A stretch of 64,000 nucleotides of DNA. It comes from Nostoc sp. 'Peltigera membranacea cyanobiont' N6 (GTDB lineage: Bacteria; Cyanobacteriota; Cyanobacteriia; Cyanobacteriales; Nostocaceae). The stretch is taken from the NCBI RefSeq assembly GCF_002949735.1, contig NZ_CP026681.1, positions 2,728,001 to 2,792,000 on the forward strand, written 5' to 3'. Below the pieces are notes generated by a model. It did no database searches and was not told the origin of the DNA. It was given only the letters and a program-made list of their open reading frames with translations. Position 1 is the first letter of the stretch. Each line of letters begins with the position of its first letter. This document shows, one piece after another, positions 43,176-52,982 of this stretch. The translations under genes and the position numbers were made by a program.

Positions 43176-43320
43176 ATAAGTAAGTGGGCGTAAATAATTA
43201 AAGGTTTGTAGTAAGGGCTTTAGCCCTATTCTCAGGGCTAAAGCCCTTACTACGAGCCAATTCAATTAATTTTACATTGCGTAACATAGTTTAATTTATT
43301 CTTGCCCACCTACTTACTAT
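43176..43320. mobile_element. MITE-like element of family B with an internal 20-bp palindrome
   Basis: The ends ATAAGTAAGTGGGCG and GCCCACCTACTTACTAT are imperfect inverted repeats, bounding 145 bp. In the middle, GTAGTAAGGGCTTTAGCCCT (43208-43227) and its complement (43234-43253) form a 20-bp stem with a 6-base loop, a form known for abundant small repeats in Nostoc genomes. A solo end lies at 33842. Confidence 0.6.
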
Positions 43321-43321
43321 T

Positions 43322-43852
43322 TTATTTGATACTTTCAAAACCGATAGGGCAGCTAAAATTACCTTGTTTAAAAATAGGTTGGGGAGGATAAGCTAAAGTC
43401 TGTTTTTCGGAGCGGCACATTATTGAAATAGTAGTTTTATTTTTTTGCTCGTAAGCAACTGCACCTATCAGGCTGTTGAAGCCCTGTTTGGTCAGTCCTA
43501 ATTGAAATACATCAGTTTTGAATTCTTTTATCGGAGTTGCATATATAAATGACTTATCCTTACTCATGTCTACGGTATATCGATAGCGGCTTGTAGCTGT
43601 TGGTGCATCTCCATCTCCAAGCTCTAACAACCTATACGATTGAGCAAAAGCTGATTTCTCCGAGAAATATGCTTGTTGTGCATTAATAAATCTTCCAACT
43701 GTAGCTTTACTGCTATCACCACAGCCACAGCTTGGTGGAACTCGAATAAACATAATCGGAATCCCAAGTAATAATCCTCCAGTTCCAATAATTAACAAGA
43801 TTTTTTTAAAGATATTGTTGCTATGTTTACTTGGTTTATTTACATCAGACAT
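43322..43852 (-). CDS. Type IV pilin-like G/H family protein
   Basis: ATG 43852 gives MSDVNKPSKHSNNIFKKILL; a longer frame to 43909 exists. One transmembrane helix (ILLIIGTGGLLLGIPIMFI) at about residues 18-36 is followed by a periplasmic domain with NAQQAYFSEKSAFAQSYRLL, ATSRYRYTVDM and two Cys residues late in the protein. These match cyanobacterial type IV pilin-like G/H proteins. It likely sits in the cytoplasmic membrane facing the periplasm. Confidence 0.75.
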   Translation of the reverse strand: MSDVNKPSKHSNNIFKKILLIIGTGGLLLGIPIMFIRVPPSCGCGDSSKATVGRFINAQQAYFSEKSAFAQSYRLLELGDGDAPTATSRYRYTVDMSKDKSFIYATPIKEFKTDVFQLGLTKQGFNSLIGAVAYEQKNKTTISIMCRSEKQTLAYPPQPIFKQGNFSCPIGFESIK

Positions 43853-43951
43853 ATATAACCTTAAAATTAATAGTGCATATTTCATAAATAGCCGCATTTT
43901 AACCTTCATTGGAATAGTATTGCTCGGATGGTAGCAGCGATCGCCATAATT

Positions 43952-46900
43952 TTAATTTTTGGCATTTCTACATACTCGAATTTGTGGAATCACAACAAAC
44001 CAATTCTCCGAAATTTTTCCTGTTATATCATCTCTCTTAGTATGGTGATATAGATATCGGACTGTTACTTCGCCAAGCTGGAACTGAAACTGTCCAGGGA
44101 AAATACCTTTATGCTTAAGAAGTTGTGTTCCCCTTTTTGATAAATAACCAATTTCATCATTATTTGGGGTGAAAATTCTCCAAGCATTGTTATGGTTATT
44201 TGCTCTTAACTCAAGAACATCACCCTCACATAAATTTTTAATAACATTTTGTCTATTTTGAGTGCTTTCATATCCTAAATAAACATTACTTGGAGCTAAA
44301 TCAAAGTAACGCATTAACTGAGGAAGTTGAGTTTCACTATAATCAATAACCTCTGAAGTTAAACCAGCTTGCTGTACAAATAAATTCTGCTGAGTAGAAC
44401 AAACAATTAATTCTTCTTTGGCGCGAGTCATAGCAACATAAAAGAGTCGTCGTTCTGATTCCATCTCATTGCAATTAGTTTTAAATCCATCACCTAAAAG
44501 TATGACTTTACGGAACTCCAAACCTTTTGAACCATGACAGCTAGTAACTAAGACTGAGTTATCTTCTAGGAAGGATTCACCATTTTCATTAAACTCAAAT
44601 ATAGCAGTCAATATTTCATCAACGCTAATAGGTAGTACAATATCTTCAAACCCATAGCCTCGTTCTTTATCTAAATCTCTAGCAATATTTATTAAGATTT
44701 TAACAGTAGGTTCTGTTAAGCTACGACCAGTACGTTCAAAAAACGCCTCAAATCTTTTCTGAACTAATTCTTCAGGATTTAAAACTAGGCTATAGTCTTT
44801 CTGTAAAGCATTAATTAGTAAACGAGTGCAACGGTTTTTTAATAGTGGAATAGTATTATTTTTTAGGGCATAAGTAGATATACTTTCTCTTTCTAAAAGC
44901 AAGCGGATAGGACTCAAATCATCCCAACGACTAGCTAAAATAGCGATTTCATGAGGAGCAATCCCTACGTTGACCCAAGATTGAATTTTGTCTTTAATCC
45001 ATCCTGCTTGTCGTGATAAATTATTGAACTTTAAAGCGGAGACTGCCTCTCCTCTTAATCCTTGGCGTTCAGAGTCAATACGAACTTGCTCTTCTGGAGC
45101 CTGTTTACAGCGTATTAAGTTATTTTGTATAAGACAATTAGCAGTTTCAATAATATTTTCTGTAGAGCGGTAATTTTCGTTAAGTAGTAATCGTTTTGCT
45201 TTATACTCTTCTTGGAATTGAAGGATATATCTAGTATCGGCACCTTGAAACGTAAAAACATTTTGGTCATCATCTCCAATAACCCAGAGATTAATTTGTA
45301 CCGACTGTGTTTTATCCTCAGATTGATTTAAGCCAGAAATTGCCTTAATTAAACGATATTCTTTCTCAGTGACATCTTGGTATTCATCAACAAATATATA
45401 TTCTAATTTTCCTAATAATTGAATTCGCCGTGCTTGAGTATCTTCATCTGCATCTTCAAATTCTTCGCCTTTTTCAATTAATTCGCAAGCTTCAACCAAA
45501 AGCCGATCAAAATTTATTGTCTGAGTTCCTCTGTATTCACCTACCGTCCGTCCCAAAAGTGATAAGGCTAAACCGTGGAAAGTAAAGACCCGAATTTGTG
45601 ATGCTTGTTCGCCAATCAAATTACGCAACCGCAACCGTAATTCTCTAACTGCATTACGGTTGTATGCTAAAACAAGAATACGCTTCGGCTCAACTCTCTT
45701 AACCTTTATAAGATAAGCAATCCGGTGAACAATAGTTCTTGTTTTACCAGAACCAGGGCCTGCTATCACTGCCATTGTTGGGTCTGAAGCTAGAACGATT
45801 TCTTTTTGAACAGGGTTAAGCGGTTCTATAATACGCTTGTAATCTTCTATAAGAACAGGTTCGATAATATCTTCTACAGAAAATTCGTACTTTGAAATAA
45901 ATTCTTCTTTATTTGTGCCAAAGTAATCACTAACGAATTGCTGACGTTGTTCTGCTGACTTTAGTTTTCCATATTGCACCATGTAATGAGTGCGACGAGT
46001 TTGTTCATCATAGTGAGCTTTAACTTCATGGTAATGGCTTTTTACTGTGGAAACACTTGCATTTTTTATGACACGGATTTTCAACGACTGTTGAAAGAGA
46101 TTCAGCCCATCACTTAATCGAATGATTTTTCTCTGGTGCAGCCACAAAAGAATAACTTCTAACTCTTCATTATTCCAGTCAAGTTGATTTTTTTGGGTAA
46201 CTTCTTTAGCAAGTTTACCTAATTCGTACTTCAGAGGTAATCTCGCCCCTGTTGTATCTCCCAATGCTTGATATAAAACTTCCAATACTGTAGTTGTGAG
46301 AATTTTATGCTCAGGTAAATGCTCTGCAACTTCCATTTTTCCTAAGCGAACCATATCACTAGAAATTCTACTTAACTTTAGCCATTTTTGAGCAACCCAA
46401 CCTTCTAAAATATCTATGATGTTGGATGCTTTGATTTTTTTACTATTGTCTGGGTCAAGTCGAGAAGCAAGTCCACGCAGATTTATTTGTATTTCATTTT
46501 CATTACCAAACAACTCATTAAGCACTTTGAGTAATTCGTCTTCTAGCTGGCGAATGCGTTCATGATTATTACGGGCATCTCCTCTTACACCCTTAGTAAT
46601 CACAAATGTAATTGGTATTTCAAAAGAACAGACTTCAGCCTTTTGCAGTTCACGGATTCTAGCAGTCAGGTCATGTAAGCTAATTCCAGCTTCATCACTG
46701 AGGCGGTCGAGGGGGAACGGTTCATCATTGCTATTACAATAAACTTTCGCAATGTGCATTGCTTGAATCAGCCGCTCAAAGTTGTCTGCTTCAAACCGGG
46801 ATAAGTCCTTCATTCGGCTGTATTTCTCAAACTGCTCTATAGAGTCAGCAAAGGTATCATGGCTTAGTTCAAATTCGATAAAGCTTGAAAAATTTTCGGC

Positions 46901-48970
46901 TCGTTCTAATAAACCAAGTTTTTCTAAGTAATGCAACCCTGCTTTAATCTTAGTATTTTGCTGTTCTGATTCTTCACCAAATTCTTCATCAAAGTCACCT
47001 GATTCAAATATTTCATTGGTTGTCACCCAAAACCAATCATCTCTAGCGCTGCCAAAAGTGCGATCGCGGATATGTCTGGTTGAGATCAAGACATTTTTTA
47101 AATCTTGTTCGGTCAGTTGACTCAAACTTTGCAAGCGAAAAACTGTATCAGCATCTTTTGGATCAAAGAGTAAAGTACAAACTGCTGGCTCTCCATCACG
47201 TCCTGCCCGTCCAGCCTCTTGGATGTAACCTTCTAAATTGGCGCTCATGCAATGGTGAATGACAGCGCGTACATCTTTACGGTTGATGCCCATACCAAAG
47301 GCACAAGTTGCAGTAACTACATTCAATTTACCTGATTTGAATTCTTGCAAAACTTGTTGTTTTTGTTCTTTTGCAAGTTTCCCATGATAATATTTTGCTT
47401 CAATGTTACTTTGTTTGAGAAGTTCTGCTAGCTTTTGGGCATTTTTGCGGGTAGTAGTATAAATCAGAGTACTACCACCTAGTTTAAGAGCTTCTTTTAC
47501 TTGATTCAACAAAACTTGCTCTTTATTCCCTGCTACTGGAATCACATTAAAAGTTAGATTATCTCTTGTTGTTGCCCCATCAATTGTACGATTAATATTT
47601 AGTTCGTGCTGGGCAAATAGCTCTTTAATATCTTTAATGACAGCAACTGTTGCTGTTGCTGTCATCAAAGCTAACAAAGGCATTGCAAGCTGCCGTTCTT
47701 GATATAATTCATAAATAAATTTAGGAATGTAACGGTAATCTGGTCGAAAATCGTGACCCCATTGGCTAACACAATGAGCCTCATCAATCACCCAAAGAAC
47801 CGGAGGGCGCTGTTCTAACAATGCCCGAATACTCATTGAGCGCAGTTGCTCAGGACTGATGTACAGCAAACCTTTGGAACCGGAACGCAGTTCTGATAAT
47901 CGCTGACGACGTTCTGCGGCTGAGAGATTACCATTAATGAAGGTGGCGAAGAAAAACCCAGCTTGTTCTAAATCTGCTACCTGATCTGCCATTAGTGCTT
48001 GTAGCGGTGAAATGACAACAGTAAGCGCTTTGTGCCTTTCGTGGAACATGAAAGCTGGTAATTGATAGCATAAAGATTTACCACCACCAGTAGGCATGAT
48101 AACAAGCGGACGCTCATTATTAATAATTGCTTGCACAGCTTCTTCCTGTAAAGGTCGGAAACTGGGAATTTCAAAATATTCTAAGTAAGAGCTGATAGCG
48201 AATTCATCTGTACTTAAAGGGCGTAAATTCTCAAGTACAGCTTGAAAACCATTTAAATGTCTGAGCCAATCACAAAAAACCTGCTTCGATTCATTGGTAT
48301 TGCACTCATAGTTCCAAGCCAGTAATCCCGCCACGCATAATCTTGTATCAAAATCATAAGTTTGTGGACTAGACCATAGCTGCTGCAAATAGGATTGATT
48401 TATTCCTTTTAGCATTGTCTCTGGCAGCATTTCTATGGCGGGTTGTTCAATCTTCAAACCAAGGTTATCACTAAAAAATTGTCGATATGCAAGGTCTGCA
48501 TCTTCGCAACCACAAGTTAGGAGCCAAATATATACCTGTTGTACTTCATCAGGTTTTTTTAATAGTGCTTCTAATTGTTGACCAAGTAATAATCGAGTTG
48601 CCTGTGCGTCTTCTAGAGGATTATTACTTGAATATTCACTTTGCTTATAATCTTTATTTAGCTTATGCGAGTGCTGTAAGGGGAAAGCGAGTATTGATAG
48701 TTCTAAAGTGTCAATTATATGCCAAGAAGATAATTGAGGTTCTTGCTCAATTAGATAAGGGTAATCAAAGCGGCGGAAGTTGTGACCGCATACTGCTAAA
48801 TTACTATTTTTCAGCTTCCTCATTTCTTCGTAAGCTTGATTTAGATTCTCTTGATAAAAATCTTTTGTTAAATTCAGTGATACCAATCCGATACGGTATA
48901 TATTATTTTTACTATTAATTTCTAAGTCTAAATAAGCATAAAATAAGTCAATATTTGATAAATCTTGCAT
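43952..48970 (-). CDS. DEDD exonuclease-RecQ helicase-UvrD helicase fusion (1672 aa)
   Basis: Three enzymes are fused. Residues 1-130 are a DEDD-type exonuclease (DLE at 15-17, NFRRFDY with D69, and D121). Residues about 260-760 are a RecQ core with Walker A MPTGGGKS at 292-299, IDEAHC at 395-400 and the RecQ motif QEAGRAGRDG at 584-593, then RecQ-C-like helices. From about 1050 to 1560 is a UvrD/Rep core with Walker A AGPGSGKT near 1070, VDEYQDV near 1195, GDDDQNVFTFQGAD, and motif VI YVAMTRAKEEL. It could resect and unwind DNA in both directions. The Cys-free zinc part of RecQ and an RNase D-type HRDC domain were not recognised. Confidence 0.9.
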   Translation of the reverse strand: MQDLSNIDLFYAYLDLEINSKNNIYRIGLVSLNLTKDFYQENLNQAYEEMRKLKNSNLAVCGHNFRRFDYPYLIEQEPQLSSWHIIDTLELSILAFPLQHSHKLNKDYKQSEYSSNNPLEDAQATRLLLGQQLEALLKKPDEVQQVYIWLLTCGCEDADLAYRQFFSDNLGLKIEQPAIEMLPETMLKGINQSYLQQLWSSPQTYDFDTRLCVAGLLAWNYECNTNESKQVFCDWLRHLNGFQAVLENLRPLSTDEFAISSYLEYFEIPSFRPLQEEAVQAIINNERPLVIMPTGGGKSLCYQLPAFMFHERHKALTVVISPLQALMADQVADLEQAGFFFATFINGNLSAAERRQRLSELRSGSKGLLYISPEQLRSMSIRALLEQRPPVLWVIDEAHCVSQWGHDFRPDYRYIPKFIYELYQERQLAMPLLALMTATATVAVIKDIKELFAQHELNINRTIDGATTRDNLTFNVIPVAGNKEQVLLNQVKEALKLGGSTLIYTTTRKNAQKLAELLKQSNIEAKYYHGKLAKEQKQQVLQEFKSGKLNVVTATCAFGMGINRKDVRAVIHHCMSANLEGYIQEAGRAGRDGEPAVCTLLFDPKDADTVFRLQSLSQLTEQDLKNVLISTRHIRDRTFGSARDDWFWVTTNEIFESGDFDEEFGEESEQQNTKIKAGLHYLEKLGLLERAENFSSFIEFELSHDTFADSIEQFEKYSRMKDLSRFEADNFERLIQAMHIAKVYCNSNDEPFPLDRLSDEAGISLHDLTARIRELQKAEVCSFEIPITFVITKGVRGDARNNHERIRQLEDELLKVLNELFGNENEIQINLRGLASRLDPDNSKKIKASNIIDILEGWVAQKWLKLSRISSDMVRLGKMEVAEHLPEHKILTTTVLEVLYQALGDTTGARLPLKYELGKLAKEVTQKNQLDWNNEELEVILLWLHQRKIIRLSDGLNLFQQSLKIRVIKNASVSTVKSHYHEVKAHYDEQTRRTHYMVQYGKLKSAEQRQQFVSDYFGTNKEEFISKYEFSVEDIIEPVLIEDYKRIIEPLNPVQKEIVLASDPTMAVIAGPGSGKTRTIVHRIAYLIKVKRVEPKRILVLAYNRNAVRELRLRLRNLIGEQASQIRVFTFHGLALSLLGRTVGEYRGTQTINFDRLLVEACELIEKGEEFEDADEDTQARRIQLLGKLEYIFVDEYQDVTEKEYRLIKAISGLNQSEDKTQSVQINLWVIGDDDQNVFTFQGADTRYILQFQEEYKAKRLLLNENYRSTENIIETANCLIQNNLIRCKQAPEEQVRIDSERQGLRGEAVSALKFNNLSRQAGWIKDKIQSWVNVGIAPHEIAILASRWDDLSPIRLLLERESISTYALKNNTIPLLKNRCTRLLINALQKDYSLVLNPEELVQKRFEAFFERTGRSLTEPTVKILINIARDLDKERGYGFEDIVLPISVDEILTAIFEFNENGESFLEDNSVLVTSCHGSKGLEFRKVILLGDGFKTNCNEMESERRLFYVAMTRAKEELIVCSTQQNLFVQQAGLTSEVIDYSETQLPQLMRYFDLAPSNVYLGYESTQNRQNVIKNLCEGDVLELRANNHNNAWRIFTPNNDEIGYLSKRGTQLLKHKGIFPGQFQFQLGEVTVRYLYHHTKRDDITGKISENWFVVIPQIRVCRNAKN

Positions 48971-49791
48971 GAGAATCCCTGATTAGATTGCTTGAGCGCT
49001 ATCTCATTTCTAAAAAATTACTAACTCAACTTACCCTGACTTTGTTCAAAGATTTTAGCAACAAGCACTTATTTGTCAATAAATAGTACAAAAATACTAT
49101 TGATTTAACTCATGTATGCGTTGCCACTTCTGTTGTGTAATTTGTAGCGTTCGGCTGATGAATTACAATCAAAGTCTTCAAAACAGGGTCTTGTTTTCAG
49201 TTTTCCCTGAGCAGTAGCTTTTCTAACACAAAAACTTCCAAACCGAATCTCCAGATCCCAAACCGGATCTTCGCGCCAGATTTTCCATCAACATACTTGA
49301 CCGTGTTGTTGACGCAGCATATTCAACAAGTTTATCGATTTTTGTAGTTTGGCGTTACTCAAATCCTTTGCCAGGAATGGTAGTAGGTTTGTGTGATTAA
49401 ATATAGGGATTTTAGCAGGGTTAGGAATTTGGGGTGTGAAGAGAGAGCGATCGCTCTTGGGTTTTCCTCTGTACAAAACGCTACTCGCGTTCGCTTGAAA
49501 AATTTGAAGTTACGAACTACATTCATAGGTTTTGGCAATTTGGCATCACAAGTCTGTGAATTGCGGTTTAAATGAGATATCGACAGAACAGAACAGACAC
49601 AAATCGCCAGTTGTTGACCCAACGCTGTAGAACTCAGCAGCCAACCCACAGCGCTCGGTCATCGCTTCGCCACAACTGGCTAGTAATGTACTATAAAACA
49701 CATAGTAAATGTGCGATCGCATAAGTGGGCAGGTATGCGATCGCTTTTGGGTTTTGCTCTAAGAATTAGATTAGGGCGATCGTTGTTCTAG
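48971..49791. other. Long spacer, no convincing gene
   Basis: Several short open frames overlap each other on both strands, with none better than the others. Two HIP1-type sites lie near 49715 and 49738. The stretch separates the fusion helicase from the small disordered gene. Confidence 0.4.
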
Positions 49792-49983
49792 TTAGAAGGT
49801 AATGATATTGTCGTCAGATTCATCTTCATTGAAATTTGCTGAGTTTGTTCTTTGGTTCCGGTCAGTAGCGGGTGGGTATTCTGGAGCCGACTTTTTCTTT
49901 TCTCCGCTATCTGAGTTTTGATTGGATGACTGCTCAGATAAATTTTTATTATTATTTGGCTGATTTTGCTGATTATTAGACAT
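49792..49983 (-). CDS. Small disordered protein (63 aa), paralogue of 50531-50701
   Basis: It is Asn/Gln/Ser-rich (MSNNQQNQPNNNKNLSEQSS), with the motif KKSAPEYPPATD that recurs as KKSAPENPPATD in the gene at 50531, and an acidic tail. It has no hydrophobic segment. It is probably disordered and may bind nucleic acid or protein. Confidence 0.6.
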   Translation of the reverse strand: MSNNQQNQPNNNKNLSEQSSNQNSDSGEKKKSAPEYPPATDRNQRTNSANFNEDESDDNIITF

Positions 49984-49998
49984 ATAAAATTTCGCTCC

Positions 49999-50532
49999 TC
50001 ATATTATTGAAAGTACAGATGCCAAAATTACACTACTAGCTGCCGATATAGCTGCACCTCCCAATGCTAAAATAGCCATTTTAACCTGTTTGGCTTTGTT
50101 GTCTCTGAGTGATTCAAGCTCCTTTAATGCCTCTATCCAAGTTTTAGTAATGATTAACCTACAATCTTCATCTGAATCATAATAGTTTTCTTTCATTAGT
50201 AAACTTGGTGGTGTCATACCACCCCCTTCTTTTGGAGTAAAGCCATTAAGACTTATGACTATAGCTGTAATTAAAAGTATACATACAATTATTTTGATAA
50301 TAAAACATGAATAACAAATATATTGTACGCTCGGATTAATTGTAAAAGCTTTATTAGGAAGATTTATTGAAAGCCCTATTGAAACACCACTAAAGGCTAT
50401 AATAGAGCCTAGTTTTGTGTTGAGAGCATTAATACTGTCATTAGCAAGTTTTAACCTATATTCTGTGTAACTATAGATTAATTGGATATTTGTATGCTCT
50501 GGTTCTTTAGTTTGTTCCGAGGAATTTTCCAT
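49999..50532 (-). CDS. Three-helix membrane protein, effector-like layout (177 aa)
   Basis: The ATG at 50532 is preferred by length; 50541 adds three residues. Hydrophobic segments lie at about residues 43-60, 75-100 and 155-175. The N-terminal stretch YTEYRLKLANDSINALNTKL before the first helix is of the type seen in small membrane effectors of bacterial defence systems (2TM/SLATT-like). No sensor gene was recognised beside it. The ribosome binding site is weak and the start overlaps the divergent 50531 gene. Confidence 0.5.
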   Translation of the reverse strand: MENSSEQTKEPEHTNIQLIYSYTEYRLKLANDSINALNTKLGSIIAFSGVSIGLSINLPNKAFTINPSVQYICYSCFIIKIIVCILLITAIVISLNGFTPKEGGGMTPPSLLMKENYYDSDEDCRLIITKTWIEALKELESLRDNKAKQVKMAILALGGAAISAASSVILASVLSII

Positions 50533-50701
50533 GTCTAGCAATCAACAAGAAAAATCTTCACAAAGTTCAGGTATTGGACAAGAAGCAGGTAATGGAGGTC
50601 AGAAAAAGAGCGCTCCAGAAAATCCACCTGCGACAGACCCTAGTAAAAGAACGGTATCGAGGAAAGATGGTGCAGATAAAACAAACAGTAATAATAGTTA
50701 A
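50531..50701 (+). CDS. Small disordered protein (56 aa), paralogue of 49792-49983
   Basis: ATG 50531 has a good ribosome binding site (GAGGA, about 9 bases upstream). It reads MSSNQQEKSSQSSGIGQEAG and carries QKKSAPENPPATDPSKR. Its start codon shares the CATG palindrome with the start of the minus-strand gene 49999-50532, so both genes begin at the same point. Confidence 0.55.
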   Translation: MSSNQQEKSSQSSGIGQEAGNGGQKKSAPENPPATDPSKRTVSRKDGADKTNSNNS

Positions 50702-50773
50702 AATCACTGCTTCACTTGTAACATTACACGCTGCATAAAGCAACCCTCTTGACCCGACGAACTGCGATCACAA

Positions 50774-51139
50774 TCAAATTACTTTACCTAATACCATCTC
50801 CAAACGGCTGGTAAATTCTGATGAGCAATCGCTTGTCATAATCAATTGCTCCATTGCCCGTGTCATCGCCACATACAATAGTCGTGCTTCTTCTTCTGGT
50901 GTACCGTGTCCGTACTGGTCAGGCATATAACCAATACCGGGAATAAGCACCACTGGGAACTCTAGCCCTTTGCTGGAGTGCATGGTTATGAGTTTGATGC
51001 TTTGTTCGGCTGGGTTATAGTTGCGGCTGTCACTATTGGTGTTTTCCCACTCTATTGGGATTTGGGCTTGTTGGAAGTGGTTATCGATCGCCCTGCGGTT
51101 CCAGTTTCTTAGAGGAAAAAGGCGATCGCAGTAGTTCAT
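50774..51139 (-). pseudogene. C-terminal fragment of a UvrD/Rep-type helicase
   Basis: It has the final helicase motifs: SIKLITMHSSKGLEFPVVLI (motif V) and EARLLYVAMTRAMEQLIM (motif VI). The Walker A and B parts are absent and the frame runs back to a TAG just upstream of ATG 51139. It is a remnant of a helicase, perhaps like the 56747-58954 gene. Confidence 0.75.
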
Positions 51140-51148
51140 ACCAAAACG

Positions 51149-51226
51149 CTACACAGCAACTTGAATCAAGCTAGTATTTTCCTCAAGAATATCTATTTCA
51201 TCTTGAGATAGTATTTTAGGTTGCAT
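51149..51226 (-). CDS. Tiny ORF (25 aa)
   Basis: It reads MQPKILSQDEIDILEENTSL plus five residues, immediately upstream of the helicase remnant. It may be a real small peptide or part of the same lost gene. Confidence 0.25.
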   Translation of the reverse strand: MQPKILSQDEIDILEENTSLIQVAV

Positions 51227-51317
51227 TTGTTATAGGTCGCACAGCACGATTTTGACATCCTCAGTATTAAAATTATGGTACTCAGTTAAGTTCCCAATAG
51301 GATGATTAGAAATTATC

Positions 51318-52820
51318 ATGCGAAAATTCATATCGATTTTAATCCTAGTTATTGTTGTACAGCTTATATTTTTTGTATCCCATATCACATTGAGTAAACC
51401 TATTGGTGCTCAACAAAGTAGTAGCAAACTATATGGAGTGCATGAGTTTAATATTGCAAAGCAGGTAACACGTAATTTACCAGAGCGAGTTAGTTTGGTG
51501 CAGCAAATAGGAGCAAAGGTTGTTCGTTTGCCTGTAAGTTGGCATTTAATGGAAGGGCAAAAAGGAGTAACTCCGCAATGGTTTTGGGATGAACTAGAGG
51601 CAGAAGTGTCTGCTGCCGAAAAAGCAGGAGTAAAGCTGATTATTGAATTGGGACAGACACCTTGTTGGGCTTCATCTGCACTCAATAAACGATGCACCGA
51701 CCCAAACTACACTGATTACTTGTTATACCCGCCAACCAACTATACTGACTATGCGAATGCGATTGCTAAACTCGTGCAACGCTACCGCAGTCGGGTTTAC
51801 GCTTGGGAAATATGGAACGAACCCAATCTTAAAGGAAATTGGAAACCACTTGGCTCTCGTCCCTTAGCAATTAACGACTTCCACAATTCATTTATCAATC
51901 TTCAGGGTGCATCGCAGTATGCAAACCTTGTTAAAGCATCCTATAACAAGATTAAAAGTGTTGACCCTAATGCCCTTGTTTTAGCTGGTGCAATTGCAGC
52001 TGGAGATGTTGATTATGTAAATGAAATGTATAAGTCTGGTATCAAAGGTTATTTTGATGCACTCTCGATTCATCCTTACACTGGCACTTATCCTGTGGGT
52101 CAGACAGATCCTAAATACAGTAGAAGTTACGGGGCAGACGAATGTCCGACCGGAGTAGAGTCAGCAAAGCTTTGGTGCTTTAAGGTTGGTGTCGAAAGAA
52201 TACGACAAGCCATGCAGAAACAAAATGACAATAAACCTATTTGGTTTACTGAGTTTGGTTTTAGCAGTACTGAAGGATGGAATGCGAGTAATCCTGACCG
52301 TGAAATCGGATGGAATGGTTCAGGTCTTAATGGTCAAGCCGAACACTTACGAAAAGCTGTTGAGCTAATTAATAACTGGAGTTATGTTCCAGTTGCTTGC
52401 TGGTATCAACTTGTTGATAGATACGCTCGTAATGACCGAGAAGGTCGATTTGGTCTTTTTGATATCAACGGTAAAATTAAACCTTCAGGTCAGGCTTTTA
52501 AGCAACTTATGAGTACGGCAAAGCCTGTACTTATATCGCCAAAAGGGGAAATAACGACAAATCCACCTGTCTTTTCTTGGCAAGCAACGCCAGGAGCTAC
52601 AAGTTACAAACTTTGGGTTAACGAGTATAGCAGTCCTAATGTTTCTGGTAAAATTAACCGTGATTTCACCCCAGCACAAGCTAATTGTGCTAGCAGTAAT
52701 ACTTGTAGGGTTAGTCCTGGGGTAGGTTTTGCACGAGCCAGCGCAGAATGGTGGGTAACAGCAAATTACAGTAATGGTAGTTCTCAACTAAGCGATAGCG
52801 CTACATTTGTCGTTAAGTAA
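51318..52820 (+). CDS. Secreted clan GH-A glycoside hydrolase
   Basis: A signal peptide or anchor lies at residues 5-26. The catalytic TIM barrel has the acid/base Glu in WEIWNEPNL (E168) and the probable nucleophile in KPIWFTEFGFSS (E312). A C-terminal beta-sandwich domain, about 405-500, resembles a fibronectin III or Ig-like module (NPPVFSWQATPGATSYKLWV). It likely acts on polysaccharides outside the cell. Its substrate is unknown. It seems an isolated gene. Confidence 0.82.
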   Translation: MRKFISILILVIVVQLIFFVSHITLSKPIGAQQSSSKLYGVHEFNIAKQVTRNLPERVSLVQQIGAKVVRLPVSWHLMEGQKGVTPQWFWDELEAEVSAAEKAGVKLIIELGQTPCWASSALNKRCTDPNYTDYLLYPPTNYTDYANAIAKLVQRYRSRVYAWEIWNEPNLKGNWKPLGSRPLAINDFHNSFINLQGASQYANLVKASYNKIKSVDPNALVLAGAIAAGDVDYVNEMYKSGIKGYFDALSIHPYTGTYPVGQTDPKYSRSYGADECPTGVESAKLWCFKVGVERIRQAMQKQNDNKPIWFTEFGFSSTEGWNASNPDREIGWNGSGLNGQAEHLRKAVELINNWSYVPVACWYQLVDRYARNDREGRFGLFDINGKIKPSGQAFKQLMSTAKPVLISPKGEITTNPPVFSWQATPGATSYKLWVNEYSSPNVSGKINRDFTPAQANCASSNTCRVSPGVGFARASAEWWVTANYSNGSSQLSDSATFVVK

Positions 52821-52982
52821 TTCAAGCTACCACGCAATTCATTTGGATGCTCAGGGGGAACGGTTCAGCGATCGCCCCCTCGCCCGTTTCCCCAGGAATG
52901 GATGGCGATCCCAATATCAGTACTTATCTCTAAACTTGCTTAATGCCATTAGCTCATTTGTGCGGAGTTAGTCTATCTCAAA

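Noticed and set aside
49288..49649. Overlapping short frames on both strands
   Set aside because: Three frames compete over the same bases with no recognised motif or ribosome binding site.
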